DNA of 64,000 nucleotides from Xylanimonas ulmi (lineage in GTDB: Bacteria > Actinomycetota > Actinomycetes > Actinomycetales > Cellulomonadaceae). Positions within the stretch are counted from its first letter, which is position 1, and every line of letters begins with the position of its first letter. The stretch lies in the NCBI RefSeq assembly GCF_004216535.1, contig NZ_SGWX01000001.1, forward strand, positions 3,410,001 through 3,474,000, written 5' to 3'. Position numbers and translations under genes: made by a program. The notes beneath the pieces were generated by a model. It saw only the letters and a list, made by a program, of their open reading frames with translations. It had not been told where the DNA came from and ran no database searches. This document shows positions 39,161-48,410 of the stretch, piece by piece.

Positions 39161-40180
39161 GTGACCGGGCAGGATTGGATCGAGAAGGACTTCTATAGCG
39201 CGTTGGGCGTCGCCAAGGACGCTGACGACGCGGCGATCAAGAAGGCGTACCGCAAGCTCGCGCGCCAGTACCACCCCGACCAGAACCAGGGCGACGCCAA
39301 GGCGGAGGCCAAGTTCAAGGAGATCGGCGAGGCGTACGCCGTGCTGTCCGACGCCGAGCAGCGCAAGCAGTACGACGCCATCCGGACGATGGCGGGCGGC
39401 GGCGCGCGGTTCCAGGCCGGCGGCCCAGGCGCGGGCGGCGGCGGGTTCGAGGACATCTTCGGCGCGATGTTCGGCGGGGGAGCCCCCGGCGACTCGCGCG
39501 TGCGCTACTCGACGGCGGGCGGCGGCGGATTCGAGGACATCCTCGGGTCGATGTTCGCCGGAGCCGGAGCCGGAGCCGGAGGCGGGCGCGGCTTCGGCGG
39601 CGGGCGCCGTGCGGGCTTCCAAGCACCCGAGAAGGGCGCCGACCTCGCCGCCGAGACGACGCTGCCGCTGCGCACCGCGGTGCAGGGCGCCACCGTCGAG
39701 CTCACCGTCGACGGCAAGAAGGTCACGACCCGCATCCCCGCGGGCGTCAACGACGGGCAGAAGCTGCGCATCCGCGGCAAGGGCCGACCCGGCGGCGCCG
39801 GAGGCGCGGCGGGCGACCTGGTCATCACCGTCCACGTGGGCGCCCACCCGGTGTTCACCCTGTCGGGCCGCGACCTGCGCGCGAGCGCGCCGGTCACGTT
39901 CGCGGAGGCCGCGCTCGGCGCGCAGATCGAGGTGCCGACGCTCGGCGGCGACACGGTGCGCCTCAAGGTTCCGGCCGGCACGCCGTCGGGCCGCGTGCTG
40001 CGCGTCAAGGGCCGCGGCGTGACGACGCCCAAGGGCACGGGCGACCTGCTCGTGACGGTGCAGGTCGTGGTGCCGCAGAAACTCAGCAAGAAGGCCAAGG
40101 AGGCGCTGGAGGCGTTCGCCGCCGAGAGCGACCACGTCGACCTGCGCGCCGACCTGGTGGCGCGCGCCGCCCAGGCCTGA
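39161..40180 (+). CDS. dnaJ: DnaJ/CbpA-type co-chaperone without zinc finger
   Basis: The protein has 339 residues. A J domain (residues 8-73) has HPD at 38-40, which stimulates DnaK ATPase. A long Gly/Phe-rich linker follows (repeated GGGGFEDI and a GAGAGAGGG run), then two C-terminal beta domains ([20 protein letters not shown] ... [20 protein letters not shown]). No CxxCxGxG repeats are present, so it is a class II/CbpA type, whereas actinobacterial dnaK-operon DnaJ1 is usually described with the zinc domain. GTG 39161 is the start. It is followed 3 bases later by hspR. Confidence 0.93.
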   Translation: MTGQDWIEKDFYSALGVAKDADDAAIKKAYRKLARQYHPDQNQGDAKAEAKFKEIGEAYAVLSDAEQRKQYDAIRTMAGGGARFQAGGPGAGGGGFEDIFGAMFGGGAPGDSRVRYSTAGGGGFEDILGSMFAGAGAGAGGGRGFGGGRRAGFQAPEKGADLAAETTLPLRTAVQGATVELTVDGKKVTTRIPAGVNDGQKLRIRGKGRPGGAGGAAGDLVITVHVGAHPVFTLSGRDLRASAPVTFAEAALGAQIEVPTLGGDTVRLKVPAGTPSGRVLRVKGRGVTTPKGTGDLLVTVQVVVPQKLSKKAKEALEAFAAESDHVDLRADLVARAAQA

Positions 40181-40183
40181 GCC

Positions 40184-40639
40184 ATGAGTGACGACGCCCC
40201 TGTCCTGACCGTCTCCCAGGCCGCCGCGCTCGCGGGCATGCACCCGCAGACGCTGCGCCAGTACGACCGGCTGGGCCTGGTCGTGCCGCGGCGGACGATC
40301 GGGCGGGGGCGGCGCTACTCGCGCCGCGACGTCGAGAACCTGCTCGAGGTGCAGCGGCTCGCGCAGGTCGAGGGCATCAACCTCGCCGGGATCAAGCGCA
40401 TCCTCGACCTGGAGCGGCACGTCAGCGCACTGGAGGGGCAACTCGCCCAACTTCTGGCCTACCAGGCCGAGCAGTACCAGGCCGAGCGCCGCGTGTTCGC
40501 CGCGGGCACGGAGGGCGACGTCGTCGTGGTGCAGCGTGGGCGGCGCGTGCGGTATTCGGACCTGCGTGAGGGCGACTCGCGGGCCGCGAGCGGCGCGCTC
40601 GTGCTGTGGCGTCCGAGCCGGGGGTCGCGCGAGGGCTGA
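40184..40639 (+). CDS. hspR: Heat-shock repressor HspR (MerR family)
   Basis: The protein has 151 residues. The N-terminal winged helix-turn-helix of the MerR superfamily reads LTVSQAAALAGMHPQTLRQY with DRLGLVVPRRTIGRGRRYS. A coiled-coil helix (LERHVSALEGQLAQLLAYQ) and a C-terminal tail complete it. HspR binds HAIR sites together with DnaK and represses the operon until misfolded proteins titrate DnaK; two such sites precede dnaK here. The gene is the last of dnaK-grpE-dnaJ-hspR. Confidence 0.95.
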   Translation: MSDDAPVLTVSQAAALAGMHPQTLRQYDRLGLVVPRRTIGRGRRYSRRDVENLLEVQRLAQVEGINLAGIKRILDLERHVSALEGQLAQLLAYQAEQYQAERRVFAAGTEGDVVVVQRGRRVRYSDLREGDSRAASGALVLWRPSRGSREG

Positions 40640-40659
40640 CGCCGGCGCGCACCGTCAGC
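40635..40659 (+). terminator. Possible terminator hairpin overlapping the hspR stop
   Basis: GCTGACG (40635-40641, containing the stop codon) pairs with CGTCAGC (40653-40659) over an 11-base loop. It is short and has no U-tract, so it is only a candidate end of the heat-shock operon. Confidence 0.35.
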
Positions 40660-40721
40660 GCGTGCGGCCGGTCTGTGTTTCGGCGCGTCGGCGGATGTGG
40701 CGCTCTCCGCGTGCGCGCGGG

Positions 40722-41483
40722 TCAACGCCCGAGGTGGCCCAAGAGGTCGACGGCGTCGGCGTGCGTGGCCGGCAGCCTCTCGATCCACACGCGTGTGGGA
40801 CGGCGCATCGCGCCCGCCAAGCCGAGGATCTCGGCGTTCTTCTCCACCACGCGACGCAGCGTCTGCGCCAGGTGCGGGGTGACGTTCGTGCGCGAGGTCA
40901 GGACGGCGTACAGGCCGTCGGTCAGCACCGCCATGGGGTGCCCTTCGCCGAAGACTTGGTCGAGGGTGCGCCCCACGGTCGCCGACCGTGCGGTGCGCCG
41001 CCACGTGTCGAGGTCGTCGAGCGCGACGTCGAGCACCACGAGGCACGCGGTCTCAGCCACCGCGGTCCCCGAGCGCTGCGCCTCTCCGTACGCCTCGCGG
41101 AGGCGTTCGCCCAGGTAGTCGGCCGTGGGCAGCCCCGTCGAGGGGTCGCGGACGGATGCCTGGCTCGCGGCTCCCTGGCTCTCGGCCCAGCCGACCGCCA
41201 CGGCGCGCAGCGCCGCCGGGTCCGTGGGGCAGCCGGTCGTGCGGTACAGGCACATGACATCGTCGAGGGCCTCGCCCATTCCGACACCGGCCACGGCGCG
41301 CGCGGCGCCCAAGCGCTGGGCGGCGGCGACGGGGCTGCGGTCGGCCTCGACGGCCTCGGCGAGCGCGTCGACGGCGGGGTGATACCAGTCACTCGGTCGC
41401 AGCCAGACGTCCGCGAGGCTCGTGGCGCGCCAGCGGTCGCGCAACTCGGCGGCCCTTGGCACGCCAGCCTGGAACCTGCTCAC
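40722..41483 (-). CDS. Protein with a degenerate GGDEF-like domain
   Basis: The protein has about 253 residues from GTG 41483, the start best placed behind a GGGGGG stretch (GTG 41492 is also possible). The first 110 residues are helical. From about residue 115 a GGDEF-type domain start is visible (RDPSTGLPTADYLGERLREA and VVLDVALDDL), but the catalytic GGDEF position reads LTDGLYAVL. It therefore should not make cyclic di-GMP; such domains often bind nucleotides or act as interaction modules. It is divergent from the large sigma factor gene 130 bases away, so a regulatory link is possible but unproven. Confidence 0.7.
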   Translation of the reverse strand: MSRFQAGVPRAAELRDRWRATSLADVWLRPSDWYHPAVDALAEAVEADRSPVAAAQRLGAARAVAGVGMGEALDDVMCLYRTTGCPTDPAALRAVAVGWAESQGAASQASVRDPSTGLPTADYLGERLREAYGEAQRSGTAVAETACLVVLDVALDDLDTWRRTARSATVGRTLDQVFGEGHPMAVLTDGLYAVLTSRTNVTPHLAQTLRRVVEKNAEILGLAGAMRRPTRVWIERLPATHADAVDLLGHLGR

Positions 41484-41592
41484 GTCACACACCCCCCATG
41501 GCGTCCCATCATCGCCCACCGTCGCGCGTTCAACCACCCATCGCTTCTGTCCACAGTGTGGTTTCACCCTCGGCAGGTGGGTGACACGCACC

Positions 41593-41598
41593 TATAGT
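41593..41598 (+). promoter_or_regulatory. Probable -10 element (TATAGT) of the sigma factor gene
   Basis: TATAGT ends 17 bases before the GTG at 41616, so the transcript would have a leader of only about 10 bases. No convincing -35 is seen at the normal distance, which would fit an activator-dependent promoter. Right at the start, CCAAGG-TGTC-CCTTGG (41611-41626) forms a small palindrome. Confidence 0.4.
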
Positions 41599-41615
41599 GA
41601 CCAAGGTAACCCAAG

Positions 41616-44600
41616 GTGTCCCTTGGGATAGGTGTGGCTGCCCGAGGTCGGGAGTACGGAACGGACGTCTATGTCGAATCAGACGATCAGTTCCCTTCGC
41701 CGAGCGATGCGGAGCTGATCGTCGGGGTGCGCTCGGGAGACCTGAGCGCGTACGGCGAGCTCTACGGGCGGCACGCCGCCGCGGCTCGGCGGCTGGCGCA
41801 GTCGTACGTCCGCAACGCCTCCGACGCCGACGACGTCGTCTCGGACGCCTTCGCCCGGGTGCTCGGCGTTCTGCAGGCAGGCCAGGGTCCCGACCAGATG
41901 TTCCGCGCCTACCTCTTCACCGTCGTGCGCAATGTCGCGGTCGAGATGACCCGCGGTAACCAGCGCATGCGCCCGACCGGGGACACCGCCACGTTCGAGT
42001 CGGCCCTGTCTGCGGAGCCCTCGTCGGAGGACCCGGCTCTGGCCGGCTTCGAGAAGACCGTCGTGTCGCGCGCCTACCAGAGCCTGCCCGAACGCTGGCA
42101 GGCCGTGCTCTGGTACACCGAGGTCGAGGGCTGCACGCCCGCTCAGATCGCGCCGATCCTCGGCCTGACCCCGAACGGCGTCTCGGCGCTCGCCTACCGT
42201 GCGCGCGAGGGCCTGCGGGTCGGATACCTCCAGCAGCACCTGTCGAGCGAGCCCGCCGATGGGTGTCGGACGGTCAACGCGCTGCTGGGCGGGTACGTGC
42301 GTGGTGCGCTCGCCAACCGTGAGGTCGCGAAGGTCGACGCCCACCTCAAGGAGTGCGGCGACTGCCGCACCCTCGTTCTTGAGCTGTCCGACGTCGCACA
42401 CGGGATGCGTGGCGTGATCGCGCCGCTCGTGCTCGGCGTCGCCGGGCTCGGGCTGCTCGGCGCGCTCCCGTTGGGCGCCCTTGCCGGTTCGACGGCGGCC
42501 GCGGCGGCCACCGGGGCCGCTGCGACGGGCGCGGCTGCGACCGGCGCGGCTGCGACGGGCGCGGCGTCCGCTGCGGGTACGGCCGCCGCCGGAACTGCTG
42601 CTGCGGGTACGGCCGCCGCCGGAACTGCTGCCGCAGGCACCGCCGCCGCCGCCGGCACGGCCGCCGCCGGGACCGCCGCGGCTGCCACCGGGTCCGCCGT
42701 CGCCACCTCGGTCGCCGTGACGGCGGGCGCCGGAGCGCTCGTCGGCGGCACCGGCATGGCCGCAGCGGCGGGCGCGGTCGCCGTCGCCGCCGTCGGTGTG
42801 GTGACGATGCTTCAGACCTTGGCGCCGGTCACCGACGTCCCCGCGCCCACGCCGACGTCGATCGTCCAGCAGGCGCCCTCGGTCTTCGATCCGCCGTCGA
42901 TCTCCGGCCCGGTGGACATCGGGCCGTCGGACACCTCGGTGCTGGGGCAGGCGATGATCGTCGCCGAGCCGGCGAAGCTCTCGGTCGTGCCGGTCATCAC
43001 GGGAACGCTGGAGCCGCGCGTCCCGCAGCGGGTCGCGATGCGTGTGGTCAACACCGGCGAGCAGATCGCGCGGGACGCCACGGCCCGTCTCACGCTGGCG
43101 CCCGGTCTCGAACCTGACTTCACCCACCTGGTGTTCGGGAATGCCGCGTCGGTCCTCGGCCTGCCGATCTCGGCCGCGGCGCTGCGCTGCGAGCTGGCGG
43201 ACGACGGCAGCGGCGACGTCGTGTGCCACCTCGGTGACATCGAGGGTGGGGCGACCGCGACGGTGGAGTTCGACGTCGTCGCACGCGCTGGGGGCACGTA
43301 CGGGATCGACGGGGAGGTGTGGGCCGCTGGGGTCGAGCGCACCGCTGTCGCGTTGCCGCCTGCCGCAGTCGACACGTTCGGTCCGGAGCTGACGGCCCAG
43401 CTGGGTGACGTGCCGAGCCTGGCGAACCCCGGGACGGGCGACCTGCCGCTGAGCGTCGTCAACACGGGTGACCAGGACGCCCCCGTGGGCTGGTCGCTCA
43501 GCGTCACCCTGCCTGACGGGCTGCTGCTCGCGGGAGCCGACGGCGTCGCCTGCGCGCCGGACGATGGCGCGCCGCAGACCGTGACCTGCGCCGCGGTCGA
43601 GGCAGCGCCGATGGCGCCGGGCGACGGGTTGTTGGCGACGCTGCACCTGGTCGCCGCGGCGACGGCCCACGACGGCGTGCGCCGCGTCGACGCGGTTCCC
43701 GTCGTCGCCGACGGCGGTCACGTCGTCTCGGGCAGGAGCGCCGTGACCGTGGCGCCCGCGTGGCAGGGCGCCGCGCCCGACGGCGGCGTCGTCGCGCAGT
43801 GCGCCGCGACGGGTGGGGTCGGGGTGGCCGACGCCGTCGTCGCCGGCACGTACCGCAACACGACGACGCAGCCGCTCACCGTCCGACTCGACGCGGCCGG
43901 ATCCTCGGCGACCTCGCGCGTGCTGGCTCCTGGGGAGAGCGTCGACCTGGTGGCCCACGACGGCATCCGCGTGCCCGCGGGCGCCGCCACCTGGACCGTC
44001 ACGGTGCCGGCCGGCGGCGTCGACTACTCGACGACCTTCTCCGCCGGCGGGTTCGACGCCGTGGACTGCTACGACCCGCCGTGGGACGTCACGACCGATG
44101 TGATCGCGCAGAACGTCGGCGGGCAGGTGCGCCTGATCGGTGTGATCACCAACGCGACGAACGAGCCGTTCCGGGCCGACATGAGCGCGGGCGGACTCAC
44201 GAGCGCGTCGGTGAGCGTCGCCGCCGGTGAGACGGCCCGCCTGCCGATCGACACGGGCCGGACCTCGGCGCCGGACGGCGTGGCGACCTTCGACCTGTAC
44301 CGCTGGGTGGCCGACTCCGACGGCGACCTGCCGACCAAGGGGGTCGTTCCGCGGGAGGTTCCGACCGCCGCGTACACGGGCGCCACGGTGGCGCCCGCCC
44401 TCGGCGCGCTCGACGGCGACATCCTCGATCCGGCCTGCGTCTACGACCCGAGCACCGAGACGTCGACCCAGGTGGCGCGCATCCCGCTCGACAACACCGG
44501 CTCGACGCTGCCCGTCACGTTCACGGTCGGAGGTCTGACGTTCCCGGTGCCGGCGGGCGCATCGCGGATCGCCGACGTGCCCGTCGCCTTCGGGACGACG

Positions 44601-45692
44601 TCGCTGGCGGTGCTCGCCGATGGGCGTCCGATCGGTGAGGCGCCGACGCCGGTGTCGAGCTGCGCGGCGCTCGACTGGCCGCAGGGTGTGACCGCCTCTG
44701 CGCCGACCCAGTGCTCGGCGCAGTCGCGGCCCGAGGTCGCCGTGTCACTGGCCTCGGACGGCGCCGCCGCGTACACGGCCAGGGCCAAGCGCGGTGGTGG
44801 CCCGTGGAGCGACGACGTCGCGGCCGAGTCGGGCAACGTGACCGTGGCCTCGTGGCCCCTCGGCCGGGGCCTGACCGCCCGGGGCGGGAAGGTGACCGTC
44901 GAGCTCGCGCGTGTGATCGAGGGCAAGGAGCACTCGGTGACACGCACGGTCGAGTACGACGCCGTCGACTGCACCGTCGTCGCGCCCGACGCCCACCTGG
45001 AGCTCGGAGACATCACGGTCACCGACAAGGGCAGCCCGACCTCGACGCGCAGCGCCCAGGTGGTGCTCGACAACCGCGGCTCCAACGTGTCGGTGCGCTT
45101 CACCGTCGACGGTGGCGCGCACGACACCGTGGTGGTGCCCGCGGGCGCGACCAGGACGGTGGACGCCGGCGTCGTGCTCGGCCGCACGGGCGCCAGCTAC
45201 GCGGTCTCGACGCGGACCTGGTCGACGACGCTGACGGTCGATCCGTTCACCGGGACGACCGGCTGGTGCGCTCCGGCCTGGGACCGCGCGACTGAGGCGA
45301 GCGGGGGCTACGGCGTCGGCGCCCAGGTGAGCTTCGGGTCGAAGGGCTACACCTACCTCGGTCCGGCGGCGCCGCAGTCCCCGTCCTCGGCGCCGCAGTC
45401 CCCGTCATCCCCGTCATCCCCGTCATCCCCGTCGTCGTCCGAGGCGGCCTCCGCCGAGCAGACCTCGACGGCGTCACAGTCCGCGGGCGGTGACGCCGAC
45501 CGCGACCGAGGCGCGACGTGGGGCTCGAACTGGGGCGCGGGCTGGGGTCAGGAGCGCGGTCGCCACGCGGCCGGCGCCGGCGCCGGCGCCTCGCGCGGCG
45601 TGATCGGGGTCGTGTTCGCCTCGGACGCGTGGGTCGTGACGCCGCAGTGGAGCCGCGCCTGGCAGTCCACGGGGGTCTGCGAGTCGCGCTGA
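41616..45692 (+). CDS. Membrane-tethered ECF sigma factor with built-in anti-sigma zinc finger and large extracellular region
   Basis: The protein has 1358 residues in one frame. Residues 30-118 are sigma region 2 (AELIVGVRSGDLSAYGELY ... AYLFTVVRNVAVEMTRGNQR), and 145-208 are region 4 (LPERWQAVLWYTEVEG ... NGVSALAYRAREGL). A zf-HC2 anti-sigma zinc finger follows with HLKECGDC at 243-250. A hydrophobic helix (about 267-290), an Ala/Gly/Thr low-complexity spacer (291-365) and a second hydrophobic stretch come next. The remaining about 950 residues are beta-rich, DUF11/Ig-like and Val/Thr-rich, with Cys pairs, and end in Ser/Pro repeats and a WGSNWGAGWGQ segment. GTG 41616 or GTG 41634 is the start. 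Layout resembles actinobacterial ECF groups with fused anti-sigma domains (ECF52/53). Signal and targets are unknown. Confidence 0.88.
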   Translation: MSLGIGVAARGREYGTDVYVESDDQFPSPSDAELIVGVRSGDLSAYGELYGRHAAAARRLAQSYVRNASDADDVVSDAFARVLGVLQAGQGPDQMFRAYLFTVVRNVAVEMTRGNQRMRPTGDTATFESALSAEPSSEDPALAGFEKTVVSRAYQSLPERWQAVLWYTEVEGCTPAQIAPILGLTPNGVSALAYRAREGLRVGYLQQHLSSEPADGCRTVNALLGGYVRGALANREVAKVDAHLKECGDCRTLVLELSDVAHGMRGVIAPLVLGVAGLGLLGALPLGALAGSTAAAAATGAAATGAAATGAAATGAASAAGTAAAGTAAAGTAAAGTAAAGTAAAAGTAAAGTAAAATGSAVATSVAVTAGAGALVGGTGMAAAAGAVAVAAVGVVTMLQTLAPVTDVPAPTPTSIVQQAPSVFDPPSISGPVDIGPSDTSVLGQAMIVAEPAKLSVVPVITGTLEPRVPQRVAMRVVNTGEQIARDATARLTLAPGLEPDFTHLVFGNAASVLGLPISAAALRCELADDGSGDVVCHLGDIEGGATATVEFDVVARAGGTYGIDGEVWAAGVERTAVALPPAAVDTFGPELTAQLGDVPSLANPGTGDLPLSVVNTGDQDAPVGWSLSVTLPDGLLLAGADGVACAPDDGAPQTVTCAAVEAAPMAPGDGLLATLHLVAAATAHDGVRRVDAVPVVADGGHVVSGRSAVTVAPAWQGAAPDGGVVAQCAATGGVGVADAVVAGTYRNTTTQPLTVRLDAAGSSATSRVLAPGESVDLVAHDGIRVPAGAATWTVTVPAGGVDYSTTFSAGGFDAVDCYDPPWDVTTDVIAQNVGGQVRLIGVITNATNEPFRADMSAGGLTSASVSVAAGETARLPIDTGRTSAPDGVATFDLYRWVADSDGDLPTKGVVPREVPTAAYTGATVAPALGALDGDILDPACVYDPSTETSTQVARIPLDNTGSTLPVTFTVGGLTFPVPAGASRIADVPVAFGTTSLAVLADGRPIGEAPTPVSSCAALDWPQGVTASAPTQCSAQSRPEVAVSLASDGAAAYTARAKRGGGPWSDDVAAESGNVTVASWPLGRGLTARGGKVTVELARVIEGKEHSVTRTVEYDAVDCTVVAPDAHLELGDITVTDKGSPTSTRSAQVVLDNRGSNVSVRFTVDGGAHDTVVVPAGATRTVDAGVVLGRTGASYAVSTRTWSTTLTVDPFTGTTGWCAPAWDRATEASGGYGVGAQVSFGSKGYTYLGPAAPQSPSSAPQSPSSPSSPSSPSSSEAASAEQTSTASQSAGGDADRDRGATWGSNWGAGWGQERGRHAAGAGAGASRGVIGVVFASDAWVVTPQWSRAWQSTGVCESR
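42505..42700 (+). repeat. Low-complexity Ala-Gly-Thr coding repeats in the sigma factor gene
   Basis: Fifteen-base units such as GCTGCGACGGGCGCG and GGAACTGCTGCTGCG are repeated over about 200 bases, giving (A)TGAA and AAGTA peptide repeats between two hydrophobic segments. Such a tract is prone to length change and would act as a flexible or membrane-crossing spacer. Confidence 0.75.
45381..45435 (+). repeat. Ser-Pro tandem coding repeat near the C-terminus of the sigma factor
   Basis: Nine-base units of the type CCGTCATCC are repeated in tandem and encode the peptide SPSSPSSPSS just before the C-terminal domain. Likely an extended linker. Confidence 0.7.
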
Positions 45693-45731
45693 GTCGCTCT
45701 GGGTCGCTCCGGGTCGCTCAGACCGAGCCGC

Positions 45732-46367
45732 TCAGACGATGCCGTACAGCCGGTCGCCCGCGTCGCCGAGCCCGGGGACGATGTACTTCTTGTCGTTGAG
45801 CCGCTCGTCGACGGCGGCCACGACGACCTGGACGTCGACGCGGTCGCCGACAGCCTTCTCGACGACCTCCAGGCCCTCGGGCGCGGCGAGCAGGCACACG
45901 CAGGTGACGTCGCGCGCGCCGCGCTCGAGCGCATAGTCGATCGCGGCGACCAGCGTGCCGCCCGTCGCGAGCATCGGGTCGAGCAGGAAGACCTGCCGGT
46001 CGGTCAGGTCGTCGGGCAGCCGGTTGGCGTAGGTGACCGCCTCGTAGGTGGTCTCGTCGCGCAGCAGGCCCAGGAATCCGACCTCGGCCGTGGGCAGCAG
46101 GCGGGTCATGCCGTCGAGCATGCCGAGGCCGGCGCGCAGGATCGGGATGACGATCGGGCTGGGCTCGGACAGCTTGACGCCGGTGGTCGCGGTCACGGGC
46201 GTCTCGATGTCGTGCGGGTGCGTGCGCACGTGCCGGGTCGCCTCGTAGGCGAGTAGGGTCACCAACTCGTCGACGAGCAGCCGGAACGTCGCCGACGGCG
46301 TGTTCTTGTCGCGCAGGACGGTGAGCTTGTGGGCGACCAGCGGGTGGTCGGCGACGTGCAGGCGCAT
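45732..46367 (-). CDS. upp: Uracil phosphoribosyltransferase
   Basis: The enzyme converts uracil and PRPP to UMP in pyrimidine salvage. It has 211 residues from ATG 46367, the normal length for Upp. The PRPP-binding loop is [18 protein letters not shown]. The N-terminus [20 protein letters not shown] and the C-terminus [15 protein letters not shown] with the uracil-binding GDAGDR are diagnostic. It is divergent from tadA. Confidence 0.96.
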   Translation of the reverse strand: MRLHVADHPLVAHKLTVLRDKNTPSATFRLLVDELVTLLAYEATRHVRTHPHDIETPVTATTGVKLSEPSPIVIPILRAGLGMLDGMTRLLPTAEVGFLGLLRDETTYEAVTYANRLPDDLTDRQVFLLDPMLATGGTLVAAIDYALERGARDVTCVCLLAAPEGLEVVEKAVGDRVDVQVVVAAVDERLNDKKYIVPGLGDAGDRLYGIV

Positions 46368-46544
46368 GGGCCCCACGCTACCGGCCCGACCGCGTTGACG
46401 ACGGCCGGCCTGGCGCGAAGCCCGCGGGGCGTGACCGGGGCGCGGGCGACGACGTCGTCCGGGGACACGCGCGCCGTCGCACGCCACCTGCGCAGGGGCG
46501 CGGTCTATAGGCTGCTTGCGAGCCTGAGGACCGCGGGAGGGTGC

Positions 46545-47099
46545 GTGAGCGACGACGACGCCGGAGGCGTGCGCGCCGCAGGCCTCGCGCTGCCCTGGGC
46601 GCAGGGCACGTTCCCGCCCGCAGGCCTGTCCGAGCGGCGCGTGGTGTGGGACGCCCTCATGGGCATGGCGCTGCACGAGGCGAGCCACGCGATCGCGTCA
46701 GGCGACGTGCCGGTCGGCGCCCTCGTCGTCGGACCGGATGGGCGGCTGCTGGGGTTGGGCCGCAACCGGCGCGAGGAGACGGGCGACCCGACCGCGCACG
46801 CCGAGGTGCTCGCGCTGCGCCAGGCCGCGATGTCGCGCGGACAGTGGCGGCTGGATGGCTGCACCCTGGTCGTGACGCTTGAGCCGTGCGCCATGTGCGC
46901 CGGGGCGCTCGTCGCGGCGCGTGTGCGCCGGCTCGTGCTGGGCGCCTGGGACCCCAAGGCCGGGGCGAGTGGATCGGTGTGGGACCTGGTGCGCGACCAG
47001 CGGGCCAACCACGCCGTCGAAGTCGTGGGCGGCGTGCGCGAGCAGGAGTGCGCCGACCTGCTGAGGGCATTCTTCGAGCCGCATCGGGAGCGAACGTGA
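46545..47099 (+). CDS. tadA: tRNA-specific adenosine deaminase TadA
   Basis: TadA converts A34 to inosine in the anticodon of tRNA-Arg(ACG). The deaminase motif is HAE (His85, Glu87) with the zinc cysteines 115 and 118 in [11 protein letters not shown] 46545, behind GGGAGG, gives 184 residues with an N-terminal extension of about 35; an internal ATG just before [10 protein letters not shown] would give the classic length. The stop overlaps the start of the next gene (GTGA). Confidence 0.92.
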   Translation: MSDDDAGGVRAAGLALPWAQGTFPPAGLSERRVVWDALMGMALHEASHAIASGDVPVGALVVGPDGRLLGLGRNRREETGDPTAHAEVLALRQAAMSRGQWRLDGCTLVVTLEPCAMCAGALVAARVRRLVLGAWDPKAGASGSVWDLVRDQRANHAVEVVGGVREQECADLLRAFFEPHRERT

Positions 47100-48400
47100 A
47101 GGTCGTCTTCGAACCGGGCAACATCTGGCGCACGGGGTTGGTGGTGCTCGCGCTCATCGCGCTCGCCGCCACCGTGATGGCGGTGCTGGACGCGGGTGGC
47201 TCGCTGCTGTTCACCGTGTTCACCGCGTGGTTCGTGTCGCTCGCGATGGAGCCCGCGGTCAGCCGACTGGCCCGGCGCATGCCCCGGGCCGCGGCGACCG
47301 GGCTGGTCATGCTCGCCGTCGTGCTGTTCCTGGGGACCTTCTTCACGCTGTTCGGCAACCTCGTGGTCCAGCAGATCTCGTCGCTGGTGCAGGGGATCCC
47401 GGGGCTCATCGACCAGGCGCTCGACTGGTCCTACGAGCAGTTCGGCGTGCGCTACTCGCTGGAGGACCTGCTCGCCCAGGTCCAGGCCAACGCGGGCAGC
47501 GCCGCCACCTTCGCGACCCAGATCGCCGGCGGCATCGTGGCGGTCATCGGCTCGATCGCGGGCGCCGTGGGCACGTTCTTCATCTTCGCGCTCATGCTCT
47601 TCTACCTGTCGGCCGACGGCCCGCGCCTGCGCCGCTGGATGGCGTCGCTATTCCCGCCCCGCGCGCAGGAGGCGACGCTCGTGGTGTGGGACACCATGGC
47701 CGACAAGACCGGCCGATACGTCGGCGCGCGCCTGCTGCTGGCGACCGTCAACGCGTTCTGCAGCGCCATCGTGTTCGGGGTCATCGGGCTGCCCTCCTGG
47801 CTGGCGCTCGCGCTGTGGACGGGCATCCTGGCGCAGTTCATCCCCGCGATCGGCACGTACATCTCGATCGCCCTGCCGGTGCTTGTGGGCCTGCTGAGCC
47901 CCAACCCGTGGCTCGGGGTCATCGTGCTCGGCTGGGGTGTGCTGTACCAGCAGGTCGAGAACCTGACGATCGAGCCGCGCATCAGCTCGCGCGCCGTCAA
48001 CGTGCACCCGGCGGTGAGCTTCGGGTCCGTGATCCTCGGGTCCTCGATGTTCGGCATCGCGGGAGCGCTGCTCGCCGTGCCCGTCGTGGCCATGCTGCTT
48101 TCCTTGCTGGAGCTGTACCGCACGCGGTACGAGCTGGTGCCCGCGCTCGCCGCCGACGCCGCCGCGCCCGATCCTGGCGCGACGCGGACCTCGGACGGGG
48201 CCCGGGCCGCGAGGGCCGGTGCCGCCGGCGCCCCCGGAGCAGGGGCGGCGTCGGGCGCGGGCGCGTCGCGGGACCGAGCAGCGGGCCCGGCACACGACGG
48301 GACCGGGAGGCTCGACAGGCCCGAGGGGTCCCCGGGGCCCGACGCGCCGGGCACGGAGCCCGGGGCAACCACGCCGCGCGAACCAGGCCCGACGGGCTGA
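47096..48400 (+). CDS. AI-2E family transporter-like membrane protein
   Basis: The protein has 434 residues and about eight membrane helices. Helix pairs flank a soluble segment (GIPGLIDQALDWSYEQFG). The conserved block near the C-terminus, PNPWLGVIVLGWGVLYQQVENLTIEPRI followed by hydrophobic helices (shown here as family landmarks), is typical of the AI-2E/PerM family. Members are permeases of varied or unknown substrate, including autoinducer-2 and Na+/H+. The last 70 residues are an Ala/Gly/Arg/Pro-rich cytoplasmic tail. It is translationally coupled to tadA and 10 bases ahead of an ABC exporter gene. Confidence 0.87.
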   Translation: MKVVFEPGNIWRTGLVVLALIALAATVMAVLDAGGSLLFTVFTAWFVSLAMEPAVSRLARRMPRAAATGLVMLAVVLFLGTFFTLFGNLVVQQISSLVQGIPGLIDQALDWSYEQFGVRYSLEDLLAQVQANAGSAATFATQIAGGIVAVIGSIAGAVGTFFIFALMLFYLSADGPRLRRWMASLFPPRAQEATLVVWDTMADKTGRYVGARLLLATVNAFCSAIVFGVIGLPSWLALALWTGILAQFIPAIGTYISIALPVLVGLLSPNPWLGVIVLGWGVLYQQVENLTIEPRISSRAVNVHPAVSFGSVILGSSMFGIAGALLAVPVVAMLLSLLELYRTRYELVPALAADAAAPDPGATRTSDGARAARAGAAGAPGAGAASGAGASRDRAAGPAHDGTGRLDRPEGSPGPDAPGTEPGATTPREPGPTG

Positions 48401-48410
48401 GCATGGGGGA

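Noticed and set aside
42194-42757. Ala/Val/Pro-rich minus-strand frame over the sigma factor spacer
   Set aside because: It is the complement of the Ala/Gly/Thr repeats and has no independent signals.
46368-46544. Possible small gene between upp and tadA
   Set aside because: No frame with a ribosome binding site and protein-like composition; best read as the divergent promoter region.
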